NCBI GenBank assembly: GCA_028289345.1
Contig: JANQQL010000028.1
Coordinates: 124,001 to 188,000 of the forward strand
Origin: Planctomycetota bacterium
Lineage (GTDB): Bacteria > Planctomycetota > B15-G4 > SIAN01
Reading direction: 5' to 3'
Length of the DNA: 64,000 nucleotides
Shown here: positions 43,867-52,659 of the stretch, in pieces
Layout of the letters: every line of letters begins with the position of its first letter
Numbering within the stretch: the first letter of the stretch is position 1
Position numbers and translations under genes: made by a program
The notes under the pieces: model-generated
The model's input: the letters and a program-made list of their open reading frames with translations, nothing else
Told to the model about the DNA's origin: nothing
Database searches by the model: none

Positions 43867-46011
43867 TCAGGGATCCAGAGGCATCCCGAGTGCCTTCCTC
43901 AAAAACGAGAGTTGAACCGTGGTCGTCGCCACAGTTTGTTCCTGGTTGCGGCCCAGGCTGTGCCCGGCCCCACGAATCAGCTGCAAACAAATCGGCGCCG
44001 GCCCCTGTTGCGCAGCCTGCAACGCCGCGACGTACTTGTAGGAATGGAGCGGCGGCGTCGACGCATCCAGCTCACCACACCAGACCAGTGTGGCCGGATA
44101 CTCCGCTGGTTGGACGTTGTGGTACGGGGACCAACTCATCATCACGGCAAAGTCCTTCGCGTCGTCGAGGTCCCCGAATTCCCGCTCGTAGGCCTCGCCC
44201 GCGAAGCGGTAGTGAGGCGCGCGGATCAGATCCAAGGTCGGAAGCCCAATCAGTGCCGCTCCATACAAGTCGGGACGGCGCTGAACGGCGGCTGCCGCCA
44301 GACTGCCGCTCGCACTCCAGCCATCCGCGACCAGCTTGCGCGGCGCGCTCCAACCCCGGTCGACCAACCACTCGGCCACCGCGTTGAAGTCGTCGATCGC
44401 GACCGGCTTGCGACGACCCGCGCCCGCCTCCGCCCATTCCCGACCGTGCTCCCCCCCGCCGCGAATGCCGGCCACCACATACACTCCGCCTTGCTCGATC
44501 CAGCTCACCAACCAAGGTTGGCGCCAAGCGAAGGCCACCCACTGCGCCGCTCCGTAGCCGTACATCCAGCACGGGGCGTTGCCCTCGGGTTCTTGGTCTG
44601 CACGATGCGCGATCAACACTGGAATCCGAGCGCCGTCCTCTCTCTCCACCACGTCATGAGTGACCTCGAAATCGAACAGGTCGTAGGGGAGATTGGTGGG
44701 CGGTGCCCAGACTTCATCCTGGCCCGAATGAACGTCCAAGGAACGAATCGTTCCCGGATCGAACGCCGTGTCCACTTCGTAAAACACGAGCGGATCGTCT
44801 CGAGTCCCGCGAAAACCTCGGTAGATGGTCCCGACCACGTCCTGCTCGATTTCGTGGTGGAGTTCGCCATCCAGTCCAAAGATGCGTACCAGCGGCAGGC
44901 CATCCCGGTAGTAGAGAATCACGAAACGATCGCCGAACAAGCCGTAGCCATTGCCGCCCACGGTGCTTCCGCCGGCGGAGGCTTCGTCAAACGGGGAAAC
45001 GACCTCTTCGAACTGGCCTTCCTCGGGGTGACTCGCGGAATAGGAGATCACCCGTCCTTTCGGCGCTTCCTGCTCGGTCCAGAAGAACAGCGAATCCTCC
45101 GTACTCCCGAGAAAGCGACAGCGGGCGTCTTCGCGAGAGAACAACGCAATGACGGCCCCCCCTGCCGGATCTCGCCGGTCGGGGGTGGCAATCAAAAGCA
45201 CTCGGCTGCCCGATCCGCTGGCGGACAACACTTCGGCGACGATCCATCTTCCTTCGTCGTCGGCCCGCGCAGAAAGACTGAGCTCGCGATTCGGCTCATG
45301 ATGGAGTCGGGGGTCGTCCGCTTGGTCGGTGCCGAGTCGATGAAGGTAGAGAGCCGGACCTGACTCTTGTCCTTCTTCCGGCTCTTGAAGACCCCGGTCG
45401 ATCACGTACAGCAACGATTGGCCATCGGGAAGCCAAGACACACTCCGAAAGCCGGTCGACTCCTCGAGGAGGTCCTCGCGAAACTCCCTCGTGTCCACGT
45501 CGAACAAGCGCAGTTCCGATCCTCGAGTCCCCCCCATCCCCACGGCAACGAGGCGACCATCGGGACTCGGAACCATCCACTGCATCTCGCGGGCCGAACC
45601 GAGAAGGTCTTCCCCAGGGTCGTGCAACACTCGACGTTCCCCCTCGGGTCCCTCCTGCATCGACAAGACCTTACGCTGCCGGCCCTCGGGATCTCGCAGG
45701 AAGAACCAGCGGCCTCCCGCACGCACCGGCATGGTTGCCGTTCGGCCTTCGTGGTAGCGGTCGATCTGTTCGCTCAGCTCCTCGCGGCCGTCTTGGTCGA
45801 GGATGAACTCGTGGAGCAAGCGGTCCTGGGCGCGAACCCAGGCTCGCGTTTCCGCGCTGTCCGTCTCTAGCCAGCGGTAGGCGTCCGGCACTTGCCGACC
45901 GTGGAGGGTGTCGGCGATCTCTTCTCGCGGGGCTGCCGGAAATCGGGGCGCGATTTCCGCATCACCGTTTCCCAAGACCGTGAACAGACACAAGCATGCG
46001 ATCGGGTTCAT
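43867..46011 (-). CDS. Prolyl-oligopeptidase (S9) family peptidase, probably exported
   Basis: A 714-residue protein from ATG 46011 after a strong GGGAGG. A short hydrophobic N-terminus (MNPIACLCLFTVLGNGDA) may be a signal. Residues 40-400 form the seven-bladed propeller, and the C-terminal 250 residues the alpha/beta hydrolase: the oxyanion Tyr region YGYGAAQ, nucleophile S566 in ADGWSASGSLA, Asp649 in CGELDAS and His684 in GAGHSLG. The triad is complete, but the usual GGSNGG elbow is replaced by GWSASG, which may change specificity. It is divergent from the CadC-type regulator. Confidence 0.9.
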   Translation of the reverse strand: MNPIACLCLFTVLGNGDAEIAPRFPAAPREEIADTLHGRQVPDAYRWLETDSAETRAWVRAQDRLLHEFILDQDGREELSEQIDRYHEGRTATMPVRAGGRWFFLRDPEGRQRKVLSMQEGPEGERRVLHDPGEDLLGSAREMQWMVPSPDGRLVAVGMGGTRGSELRLFDVDTREFREDLLEESTGFRSVSWLPDGQSLLYVIDRGLQEPEEGQESGPALYLHRLGTDQADDPRLHHEPNRELSLSARADDEGRWIVAEVLSASGSGSRVLLIATPDRRDPAGGAVIALFSREDARCRFLGSTEDSLFFWTEQEAPKGRVISYSASHPEEGQFEEVVSPFDEASAGGSTVGGNGYGLFGDRFVILYYRDGLPLVRIFGLDGELHHEIEQDVVGTIYRGFRGTRDDPLVFYEVDTAFDPGTIRSLDVHSGQDEVWAPPTNLPYDLFDFEVTHDVVEREDGARIPVLIAHRADQEPEGNAPCWMYGYGAAQWVAFAWRQPWLVSWIEQGGVYVVAGIRGGGEHGREWAEAGAGRRKPVAIDDFNAVAEWLVDRGWSAPRKLVADGWSASGSLAAAAVQRRPDLYGAALIGLPTLDLIRAPHYRFAGEAYEREFGDLDDAKDFAVMMSWSPYHNVQPAEYPATLVWCGELDASTPPLHSYKYVAALQAAQQGPAPICLQLIRGAGHSLGRNQEQTVATTTVQLSFLRKALGMPLDP

Positions 46012-46235
46012 GTTGGACCTCCCGGCAAATGAGCGAACCATGAAATCGGCGACCGAGATCACCGAACAGGGTTCCGGGATTACGCACCGGTGGCCGTTTC
46101 GAGAACGGCTGCTTATCCCCCATTTCTCTGTTCTTTTGCTGAAGGTCCAAGTCACTCACTGACAACCACTTAAGCCCAATCCTGAAGACCCCGGAGCGCT
46201 CGCGAAACGGGCCTGGCCGAGCTAGTGTCAAAGCC

Positions 46236-48179
46236 ATGAATGAAACGCGTGTTCGATTCGGGGTCTTCGAACTCGACTTGGTCAGTGAAGAGCTTTGGCG
46301 GAGCGGCCGGCGAATCTCCTTGGCCCCTCAGCCGAGCCGGTTGCTGACCGAACTCGTGCGTCGCCAAGGCCAACTGGTCACCCACGAAGACATTCGCCAG
46401 CTTCTCTGGCCGGAGGGAATCGTGCGTGAGTTCGAACAGGGCGTCCACACCGCGGTTCGCCAAGTGCGCACGACCCTTCGTGACTCGGCGACCGGCTCTC
46501 GCTACGTCGAAACCGTTCCTCGGCGGGGCTATCGCTTCGTGGCCCCGGTGGAGTCGATCCGGTGTTCGCAAGATTCGCCCCAGGCCGCCGAAGGGAACGA
46601 CGGAACATCGAAAGCAACTCGGTCCTCCGCTCGCCGGTCATTCCCGCGTCTCATGGCTGCGAGCTTGGCAGCTCTTGGACTAGGGATCGTCGCCCTGGGC
46701 TTCTCCGACTGGCTCGGTGCGGATCCCATGGGCCCCGCTTCCCCTCGCTCGGTGTGGACTCGCGGCGAAGACCCACGGACCTTCGTCGCCGTCCTCCCTT
46801 TTGTCAATCTGAGCCATCAGGAAACGGATGGGCCGCTCGCCGAAGGCATGACCGAGGAACTGATTGCTTGTCTGGGTCGAGTGCATCCCGAGCGGCTCGC
46901 GGTGATCGCCCGGAGTTCGGTGATGCATTTGCGTCAGGCGCCTGAGGATTTGATCGCGGTCTCTCGCCAACTGCAGGTGGACTACTTTCTCGAAGGCAGT
47001 GTCCGCGTCGACGCGGAGCGCGTGCGGGTGGATGCCCGACTGATCCGGGCCGAGAGCGGAGTCTCGATCTGGTCCGATGGCTACTGGCGTCCGCGGGGCG
47101 ATTGGTATGCCCTCCACAATGAAATCGCGGCCCGGGTGGCGGCTCAACTCGCTCCCGAAGCATTGCCGCCGACTCGGGAAGTGACCGCCAATCTCGGATC
47201 GAGCGACGGAACGGCGTATTCCCTTTACTTGCAAGGACGGACGGCTTGGAGCCGCTTCGACGGGGAAGGACTTCGTGAAAGTGTCACCCTTTACGAACGA
47301 GCGGTTCAACACGACCCACAGTTCTCCCAGGCGTGGGGAGCAATGGCCGAATCTTGGGCGCTGCTCGCCATGCAGGGCAAAGATGCGCGGTCGGACTACG
47401 CCCACGCGGAACGATGCGCCCAGCAAGCATTGAAGATTTCCGAAGCCGTCCCGACCGCCTGGAATGCTCTCGGGTTCTTACGCCTGTATCGTGATTGGGA
47501 CTGGGCGGGATCGGACGCCGCATTTCGCAAGGCGGTTTCCCTGGACCCCGGCTATGCCATGGCTCACCATTGGTACGCGGCGGTGCTTTCGGCGGTGGAG
47601 CGTCACGACGAGGCGATCGCTCAAGTGGTGGCGGCAATGGAACTGGACCCGCGCTCCTTGAGCGTCCGCTCCGATCTCGCGTGGTACTACCTGTATGCGG
47701 GGCGGCTCGAGGAAGCCGAGCGAGAGGTCCGGCGAACGCTGGCCGTCGACCCTGGCTATGGTTGGGCCAAGACGGCGTTGTTCCAGGTTCATCGACTGCG
47801 CGGGCAGCACCAACTTGCTGCGAATCTCGGGCGCGAGTTTCTTGCTGGGGGAAGCGATGATCGGGTTCTCGAAATCGAGGGTGAATCCGCTCAACATCCG
47901 CTTCAGCGGTTGTTTCAACACCATCTTCAGGATCGGCTCGCCAACAACGAACGGGACCCCTTCAAAATGGCGACGGCGTTGGCCAACGCGGGTCGGCAGG
48001 AGGATGCCATGCCCTTCTTGCGTCAAGCGATTGCCGAGCGGCACGTCTGGGCGACCTTCGCCCGCGTCGACCCGAGGTTTCGAGAGTTGCGAAGCCACCC
48101 GGACTTCTACGTCGCCCTAGAGCAAGGCGGCCTTGGTGGCGAAACACCACCATCCCTCGCTCGCGAAATCGAAAGGTGA
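46236..48179 (+). CDS. CadC/ToxR-type membrane regulator with TPR domain
   Basis: A 647-residue protein. The N-terminal winged helix (residues 6-104) matches OmpR/CadC DNA-binding domains: FGVFELDLVSEELWRSG and the ending GSRYVETVPRRGYRF. A TM segment at about 138-157 (RLMAASLAALGLGIVALGF) separates it from an extracytoplasmic part that begins with a FVAVLPFVNLS...LAEGMTEELI motif and continues as TPR repeats (AWGAMAESWALLAMQG, NALGFLRLYRDWDWAGSDAA, AMAHHWYAAVLSAV). Such proteins integrate membrane signals and bind DNA directly. The S9 peptidase gene is divergent (225 bases) and may be its target. Confidence 0.9.
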   Translation: MNETRVRFGVFELDLVSEELWRSGRRISLAPQPSRLLTELVRRQGQLVTHEDIRQLLWPEGIVREFEQGVHTAVRQVRTTLRDSATGSRYVETVPRRGYRFVAPVESIRCSQDSPQAAEGNDGTSKATRSSARRSFPRLMAASLAALGLGIVALGFSDWLGADPMGPASPRSVWTRGEDPRTFVAVLPFVNLSHQETDGPLAEGMTEELIACLGRVHPERLAVIARSSVMHLRQAPEDLIAVSRQLQVDYFLEGSVRVDAERVRVDARLIRAESGVSIWSDGYWRPRGDWYALHNEIAARVAAQLAPEALPPTREVTANLGSSDGTAYSLYLQGRTAWSRFDGEGLRESVTLYERAVQHDPQFSQAWGAMAESWALLAMQGKDARSDYAHAERCAQQALKISEAVPTAWNALGFLRLYRDWDWAGSDAAFRKAVSLDPGYAMAHHWYAAVLSAVERHDEAIAQVVAAMELDPRSLSVRSDLAWYYLYAGRLEEAEREVRRTLAVDPGYGWAKTALFQVHRLRGQHQLAANLGREFLAGGSDDRVLEIEGESAQHPLQRLFQHHLQDRLANNERDPFKMATALANAGRQEDAMPFLRQAIAERHVWATFARVDPRFRELRSHPDFYVALEQGGLGGETPPSLAREIER

Positions 48180-48196
48180 GGAACTTCCCTCACCTT
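48173..48196. terminator. Inverted repeat holding both stop codons of convergent genes
   Basis: AAGGTGAGG (48173-48181) and CCTCACCTT (48188-48196) form a 9-bp stem with a 6-base loop. The stop of the regulator gene (TGA 48177-48179) and that of the glycosyltransferase (TCA 48190-48192) lie in its two arms. No U-tract follows. Confidence 0.5.
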
Positions 48197-49338
48197 CGCG
48201 TGACGCGCAACGACTCGTACAGCTGCAAGTAGTCCTGAACCATTCGCTCGCGACGAAACCTCTCACCGACCTCGGCGTAGCCCTTTCGGGCCATTCGACG
48301 GCGCAGTGGTTCGTTCTCCACCAGCTCACGAATCTTTGCCGCGCAATCCTTGACGCTTCCCGGCTCGAACAAGAGACCGGTGACTCCATCCCGGATCACT
48401 TCGCCAGATCCGCCGGAGGCGGCGCACACCGGAGGGCAGCGCATCGCCATGGCTTCGACCGTCGCCAGGCCGAACGGTTCCTGATCCGCGGGAAGCACGA
48501 AGACATCCGCCGCCGCGAGTAGTTCGGGAGTGTTCTTCACGAAACCGAGGTACTGAATTCGAGGATGGTCAGCCTCCATCTCCCGGCGCATTCGCGCGTT
48601 CCAGTCTTCTGGCTCGGCGGGCAGAATTCCCGCCAGTCCGAACCAAGCGTCCACTCCTTGGGAGCGCAATCGACGAGCCGCTTCCATCATGAGTTCGGGC
48701 TGCTTGCGAGGAACGATTCGGGAACAGTAGACCACCACCACCGCCTCCGGTGGCGCTCCCATGTGCTTGCGCCACTTGGCTCGAACCGCCGACATCTTCA
48801 TCTTCTTGATGTCGAACACCGACAGATCGATTCCGTTCAGAATCACTTCCGATCGATCCGGCTCCACCAAACGCGTTTCCCGGATGTCGTCGGCGACGGT
48901 CTGGGAAACCGCCACCGTCCTGGTGATGGAGCGCTGATAAAGCCAACGATTCAGTCGATGGCGTCGCACGGGCTTGAGGTTGTGCCGGGTCCGGACCATG
49001 GGAACCGGGCGCCGCCCCCCCGACCGCGCCATCGCCACGAGCCAGGTATCCCACGACGCCTGGGTGTGAACGATGTCGACCTCGCGCAGCAGTTTGCGCA
49101 AAAGTCGCACGTCCGAAACCAACGGCCGGACCGCCGTCACTTCATGCACCAAATGCAGGTTTTCGATCTGGAGCGGAGCCGACTCCAGTCGCTGCTGCAA
49201 CGCCGAGCCGGCGGGAGCAGCAACGGTCACTTCGTGGCCGCGTTCCGCGAGACCACGAGCCAGCGACTCGAGAAATGCGGTTTCCCCACTCCAACCCTGT
49301 TTCTTGCAAGTCAGAAGGACGCGCAAGGTTGCTCTCAT
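48190..49338 (-). CDS. GT4-type glycosyltransferase
   Basis: A 382-residue GT-B glycosyltransferase. The N-terminal lobe begins MRATLRVLLTCKKQGWSGET, and the C-terminal lobe has GT4 signatures: ILNGIDLSVF, VVVVYCSRIVPRKQPELMME and DQEPFGLATVEAMAMRCPPV, with the catalytic E-x7-E. It likely adds a sugar to a lipid or polysaccharide; donor unknown. The upstream radical SAM gene stops 12 bases before it on the same strand, so they form an operon. Its stop lies in an inverted repeat shared with the convergent regulator gene. Confidence 0.9.
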   Translation of the reverse strand: MRATLRVLLTCKKQGWSGETAFLESLARGLAERGHEVTVAAPAGSALQQRLESAPLQIENLHLVHEVTAVRPLVSDVRLLRKLLREVDIVHTQASWDTWLVAMARSGGRRPVPMVRTRHNLKPVRRHRLNRWLYQRSITRTVAVSQTVADDIRETRLVEPDRSEVILNGIDLSVFDIKKMKMSAVRAKWRKHMGAPPEAVVVVYCSRIVPRKQPELMMEAARRLRSQGVDAWFGLAGILPAEPEDWNARMRREMEADHPRIQYLGFVKNTPELLAAADVFVLPADQEPFGLATVEAMAMRCPPVCAASGGSGEVIRDGVTGLLFEPGSVKDCAAKIRELVENEPLRRRMARKGYAEVGERFRRERMVQDYLQLYESLRVTRR

Positions 49339-49350
49339 CCCCCCTGGCGA

Positions 49351-50952
49351 TCAGCTCACAGAAACTCCGTGTCGCGCTCGCTCTTCTGCCGAAGCCGCTG
49401 CCACTCGCTCGACCACGTCGCCGTGCATCTGGGTGAGTTCCGCGGCACGATCCTTCTCCCGCGAATGCTCGACCTGACGGGACAAGATCTCGGACTTGGT
49501 GGCGCCCGCCTTCTTGCCGAGGAATGGTTTGAACAGCAAATAGGCGACGTCTCGGTAACGCATGTGTCGCAGAAAGCGGCGCAAGATCTTCAACGTCTGC
49601 CACGGATAGTGGGTGAACTTGTACAGAATGAGCCGACGCAGCCCTCGCGATCGCTCGGCGTGAATGACCTCCCCGGGCAAGCACGTCGGGTCAATGGAAG
49701 AGCACTTGAAGTACTTGTACCAGTCGTGCACGTCGTTCACGAGTCCACGCTTCAGATACTCTTGCCAGAGAGGCGTTCCGCGATAGACGCACAAGCGATT
49801 GAAGCCAAAAGAGTCGACGCGCAGCTTGGACGCAAACTCAAACGTCTCGCGAATGTCCTCGACGGTTTCGTCCGGAGAGCCGACCACGAAGAACCCGTGA
49901 ACGATCTCGATCCCGGCATCCTTGGCCGCGGCCACGGCAGTCATGATTTGTTCTTTGGTTTGCCCCTTCTTCAAACGGTCCAGAATCTTCTGGCTGCCGG
50001 CTTCGATCCCGAACATCAGGGACAGACAATTGGCTTTTGCCATCAATGGGAACAGGTGACGAGCAACGGAGTCTACGCGACCTTCACACCCCCATTTGAT
50101 CGTGATGCCGCGGTCGATGATCCCCTGACAGATGGCTTCGATCCGCTTGGGTCGGAGCAGGAAATGATCATCCACGAAGTACACCGCCTGATACCCCTGA
50201 CGCTGCAGCTCCTCCATCTCATCCACGACGTGCTCCGCCGACCAGTCTCGCCACTTTCCTTCGTTGAAGATCGGAATGTCGCAGAAGACACACGGCCAGG
50301 GACACCCGCGAGAGGTCTGCATCGTGGTAAAGCGATTCCAGGACAACACGGCGGGAACATCCAAGGGCATGGACTCGATGAACTCGAGAGGCAAACTCGC
50401 CCGATCTGGAATCGGCCAGCGGTCCAAGTCTCGCTGAATGTCCTGGGCTTCATTGGCAACGATCTTGCCGTCCTTTTCCCAGACCAGGCCTCGGACCTTC
50501 TCGGGTTGTTCCAGATTCGCTAACAAGTCCAGGATCAAAGGCTCGCCATCGCCCCGACAGATGAAGTCCACTTCGGGGCATTGCTGTTTGACCAGATCCG
50601 CGTTCAGCGAAACGAACACTCCGCCAAACGCCATGCGAACCGTCTCGAATCGCTCTCGGATCTTCCGCGAGAGCAGCTTGGCGTAGGGGTAGCTGGTGGT
50701 CGACAAGAACGAAAGACCGACCAAATCCGGCTCCAAGTCTTCAATCGCTTGGAGGATTGCAGAGTCCGGGGTGTCGGGATTGGCCTGATCGTACATGTAG
50801 CATTCGTGACCGGCCTGTTTCAGGACCGACGAGAGCGACATGATGCCAATCGGCGGGAAGCCCATCACCTGCGGCAAACCGTTCGCGTTCCTCTCCCTCG
50901 AAGGGATGGCGTAGAACTGCGGATCTCGCACGTAGATCAGGACGACTCGCAT
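49351..50952 (-). CDS. B12-binding-domain radical SAM protein
   Basis: A 533-residue protein with AAGGGGG before ATG 50952. Residues 1-150 resemble a cobalamin-binding domain (GFPPIGIMSLSSVLKQAGHE, LVGLSFLSTT, GGVFVSLNADL); the DxHxxG motif for lower-ligand His is missing, as in many base-off family members. The radical SAM cluster lies at C217, C221 and C224 (CPWPCVFC), followed by FVDDHFLLRPKRIEAI, IEAGSQKILDRLKKGQTKEQ and GFFVVGSPDETVEDI. This fits cobalamin-dependent methylases and cyclases. Paired with a glycosyltransferase, it may modify a lipid or glycan such as a hopanoid; the substrate is uncertain. Confidence 0.9.
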   Translation of the reverse strand: MRVVLIYVRDPQFYAIPSRERNANGLPQVMGFPPIGIMSLSSVLKQAGHECYMYDQANPDTPDSAILQAIEDLEPDLVGLSFLSTTSYPYAKLLSRKIRERFETVRMAFGGVFVSLNADLVKQQCPEVDFICRGDGEPLILDLLANLEQPEKVRGLVWEKDGKIVANEAQDIQRDLDRWPIPDRASLPLEFIESMPLDVPAVLSWNRFTTMQTSRGCPWPCVFCDIPIFNEGKWRDWSAEHVVDEMEELQRQGYQAVYFVDDHFLLRPKRIEAICQGIIDRGITIKWGCEGRVDSVARHLFPLMAKANCLSLMFGIEAGSQKILDRLKKGQTKEQIMTAVAAAKDAGIEIVHGFFVVGSPDETVEDIRETFEFASKLRVDSFGFNRLCVYRGTPLWQEYLKRGLVNDVHDWYKYFKCSSIDPTCLPGEVIHAERSRGLRRLILYKFTHYPWQTLKILRRFLRHMRYRDVAYLLFKPFLGKKAGATKSEILSRQVEHSREKDRAAELTQMHGDVVERVAAASAEERARHGVSVS

Positions 50953-51197
50953 GGTGCCCCCTTCGCAGGATTCTGATCGAAGGCATCAGGACTGAAACTC
51001 GCAAGCTGCGAATCTCCACCAAGCGTCACCGATGCAGCTTCCCGATCACCCATCATTCGGTGGGAAAGAATACGCGGGAAGGGAGCCAAAAGGGCGTCAG
51101 AACTTGCGCCTCAGGGAGTCAGATCTTGAGACGGTCTGTTTTCCACAGGTTCCTATCCCCGAGGCACGTGGTGCCCCGGGGATGGATCACGCCGCGA

Positions 51198-52226
51198 TTA
51201 GCGGACGAAGGCAAGTCCAAATGGATTGAGCCCCACGGTCACCGTTCCCTTCAAGACCGGCAGTGGTGCTCCGGGGGAGGTGGTGTACACCGACACCAGA
51301 TCCGCGGTTGCTCCGGAGTGCGTCACGTAGATTTTCGCGCCCTTCGCATTGAGGGCAATGTTGTGAGGAACTGTGGCAGGTGTGTCAACGGCACCAAGAA
51401 CGGTGTTGGTTCGAGTCTCGACGGCAATCAAGCCGTCCGGTCCTCCGCCTGGCAGATTCGTCGTGTAAAAAACCCGACCGTCGCCGCGCATTCCTGCCCC
51501 ATGAGCTCCCGGCGCATCCATGTCGGTGACCAATGACAGATTGGACCGGCGATACACCGTCACGACGTCGCTGTTCTGAGCTGGCACGTAGAGCCACGGA
51601 CGACGCGGATAGAGGGAAAGATGGGGATCCTTCCCGGCTTCCACCCGAGCCGTCTCCGCGAAGGTCTGAGTGTCGAACCGGACCACGACGTCGGATCCCG
51701 GCAAACCGACGATCGAGACGAATGCCGCCTGTTCTCGACCCGAAGCCACCACCGTGTCATGAGGAGAGCCCCCCAAAGCGACCAAGTCCCCCGGCATGGG
51801 AACGGTGGTGATCACGGAAAGGTCATCGACATCGATGACCGTGGCCGTGTTGTCGACGTCGTTGACCACCCACAGTTGGCCTCCCCCCGCCCACATGTGA
51901 AAGACCCCTTCGCCCGCGGGGACGGCGTCCAACACGGAATAGTCCCGTTTGTCAAAGACCACGACTTGGTTGTTCGCACGGTCTCCCACGAAGACACGCC
52001 GTCCCACGGAAACCACGTACATCGGCTCCGCGAAATTGGTCCCCGGCAGGGGGATCGTGTCGACCACCGTATCGGTGACCGAATCGATGATCGAGATGGT
52101 TCCACCGGCACGGTTCGCCACAACCACCTGGCCGCCGCCCCGTGAAGGCGCCCCTCCCCGACCAGTTTCGGCAAAACCAACCAAGGTCGACAGAACCACC
52201 AGACAAGCGTGGAAGCGGCGTTTCAT
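51198..52226 (-). CDS. YncE-like secreted beta-propeller protein
   Basis: A 342-residue exported protein with AAGGAG before ATG 52226 and a signal peptide (CLVVLSTLVGFAETGRG). The seven-bladed propeller has YncE-like repeats: VVVANRAGGTISIIDSVTD, VFVGDRANNQVVVFDKRDYS, LWVVNDVDNTATVIDVDD and VFYTTNLPGGGPDG. YncE-type proteins bind DNA or act as cell-surface scaffolds; no enzyme signature. A perfect inverted repeat sits in its upstream region (52274-52290). Confidence 0.87.
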   Translation of the reverse strand: MKRRFHACLVVLSTLVGFAETGRGGAPSRGGGQVVVANRAGGTISIIDSVTDTVVDTIPLPGTNFAEPMYVVSVGRRVFVGDRANNQVVVFDKRDYSVLDAVPAGEGVFHMWAGGGQLWVVNDVDNTATVIDVDDLSVITTVPMPGDLVALGGSPHDTVVASGREQAAFVSIVGLPGSDVVVRFDTQTFAETARVEAGKDPHLSLYPRRPWLYVPAQNSDVVTVYRRSNLSLVTDMDAPGAHGAGMRGDGRVFYTTNLPGGGPDGLIAVETRTNTVLGAVDTPATVPHNIALNAKGAKIYVTHSGATADLVSVYTTSPGAPLPVLKGTVTVGLNPFGLAFVR

Positions 52227-52659
52227 CGTGCGTCTCCTTCAAAAGATATTGACGGATGACGCTCGCCTGTGGCCTCCGAGGAACTCGGAGAACGGAATGT
52301 GGAGCGAAAGACCCAAGCGAGCGATGCAAGACGTTCCAATGACAGGCTCACCCGCCAGGATCATGCCAGTTTGCGGCGAGCTTTCGCAAGCGATTGCTCA
52401 CACCGTCTCGTCGGCATCCACGCACTTTCAGCCGCTCCGTGGGAGCAAGCTTGTCGAACCCGAACAGAATCCGTTCAAATGAAGGGAGATGTTCGGGTCC
52501 ACGAGCGACTGGCAACACCCCATCGAGGAGAAGGGATGAAGACATTGTCCTAGACGCGGGAGCCCGCAACGAAAGTCTCTGCACCTCAGACAATCCGCAC
52601 CGTTGATCTTCGAGCAACACTTCTGATTCACGCCTCAAGTAGTGGAGAAGGAAAAACCA
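52227..52659. other. Divergent intergenic region with one inverted repeat
   Basis: About 430 bases between two beta-propeller genes. Apart from the inverted repeat at 52274-52290 I see no gene, RNA or clear promoter. Confidence 0.5.
52274..52290. promoter_or_regulatory. Perfect 7-bp inverted repeat upstream of the YncE-like gene
   Basis: CTCCGAG-GAA-CTCGGAG has 7-base arms and a 3-base spacer, starting 48 bases before the ATG. It is a candidate regulator binding site or 5' hairpin; no cognate regulator is evident nearby. Confidence 0.45.

Noticed and set aside
43750..45363. 537-residue plus-strand frame over the S9 peptidase
   Set aside because: Arg/Pro-rich shadow; the minus strand has a full peptidase triad.
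48565..50523. 652-residue plus-strand frame over the glycosyltransferase and radical SAM genes
   Set aside because: It crosses two well-supported minus-strand genes and has no recognisable motif.
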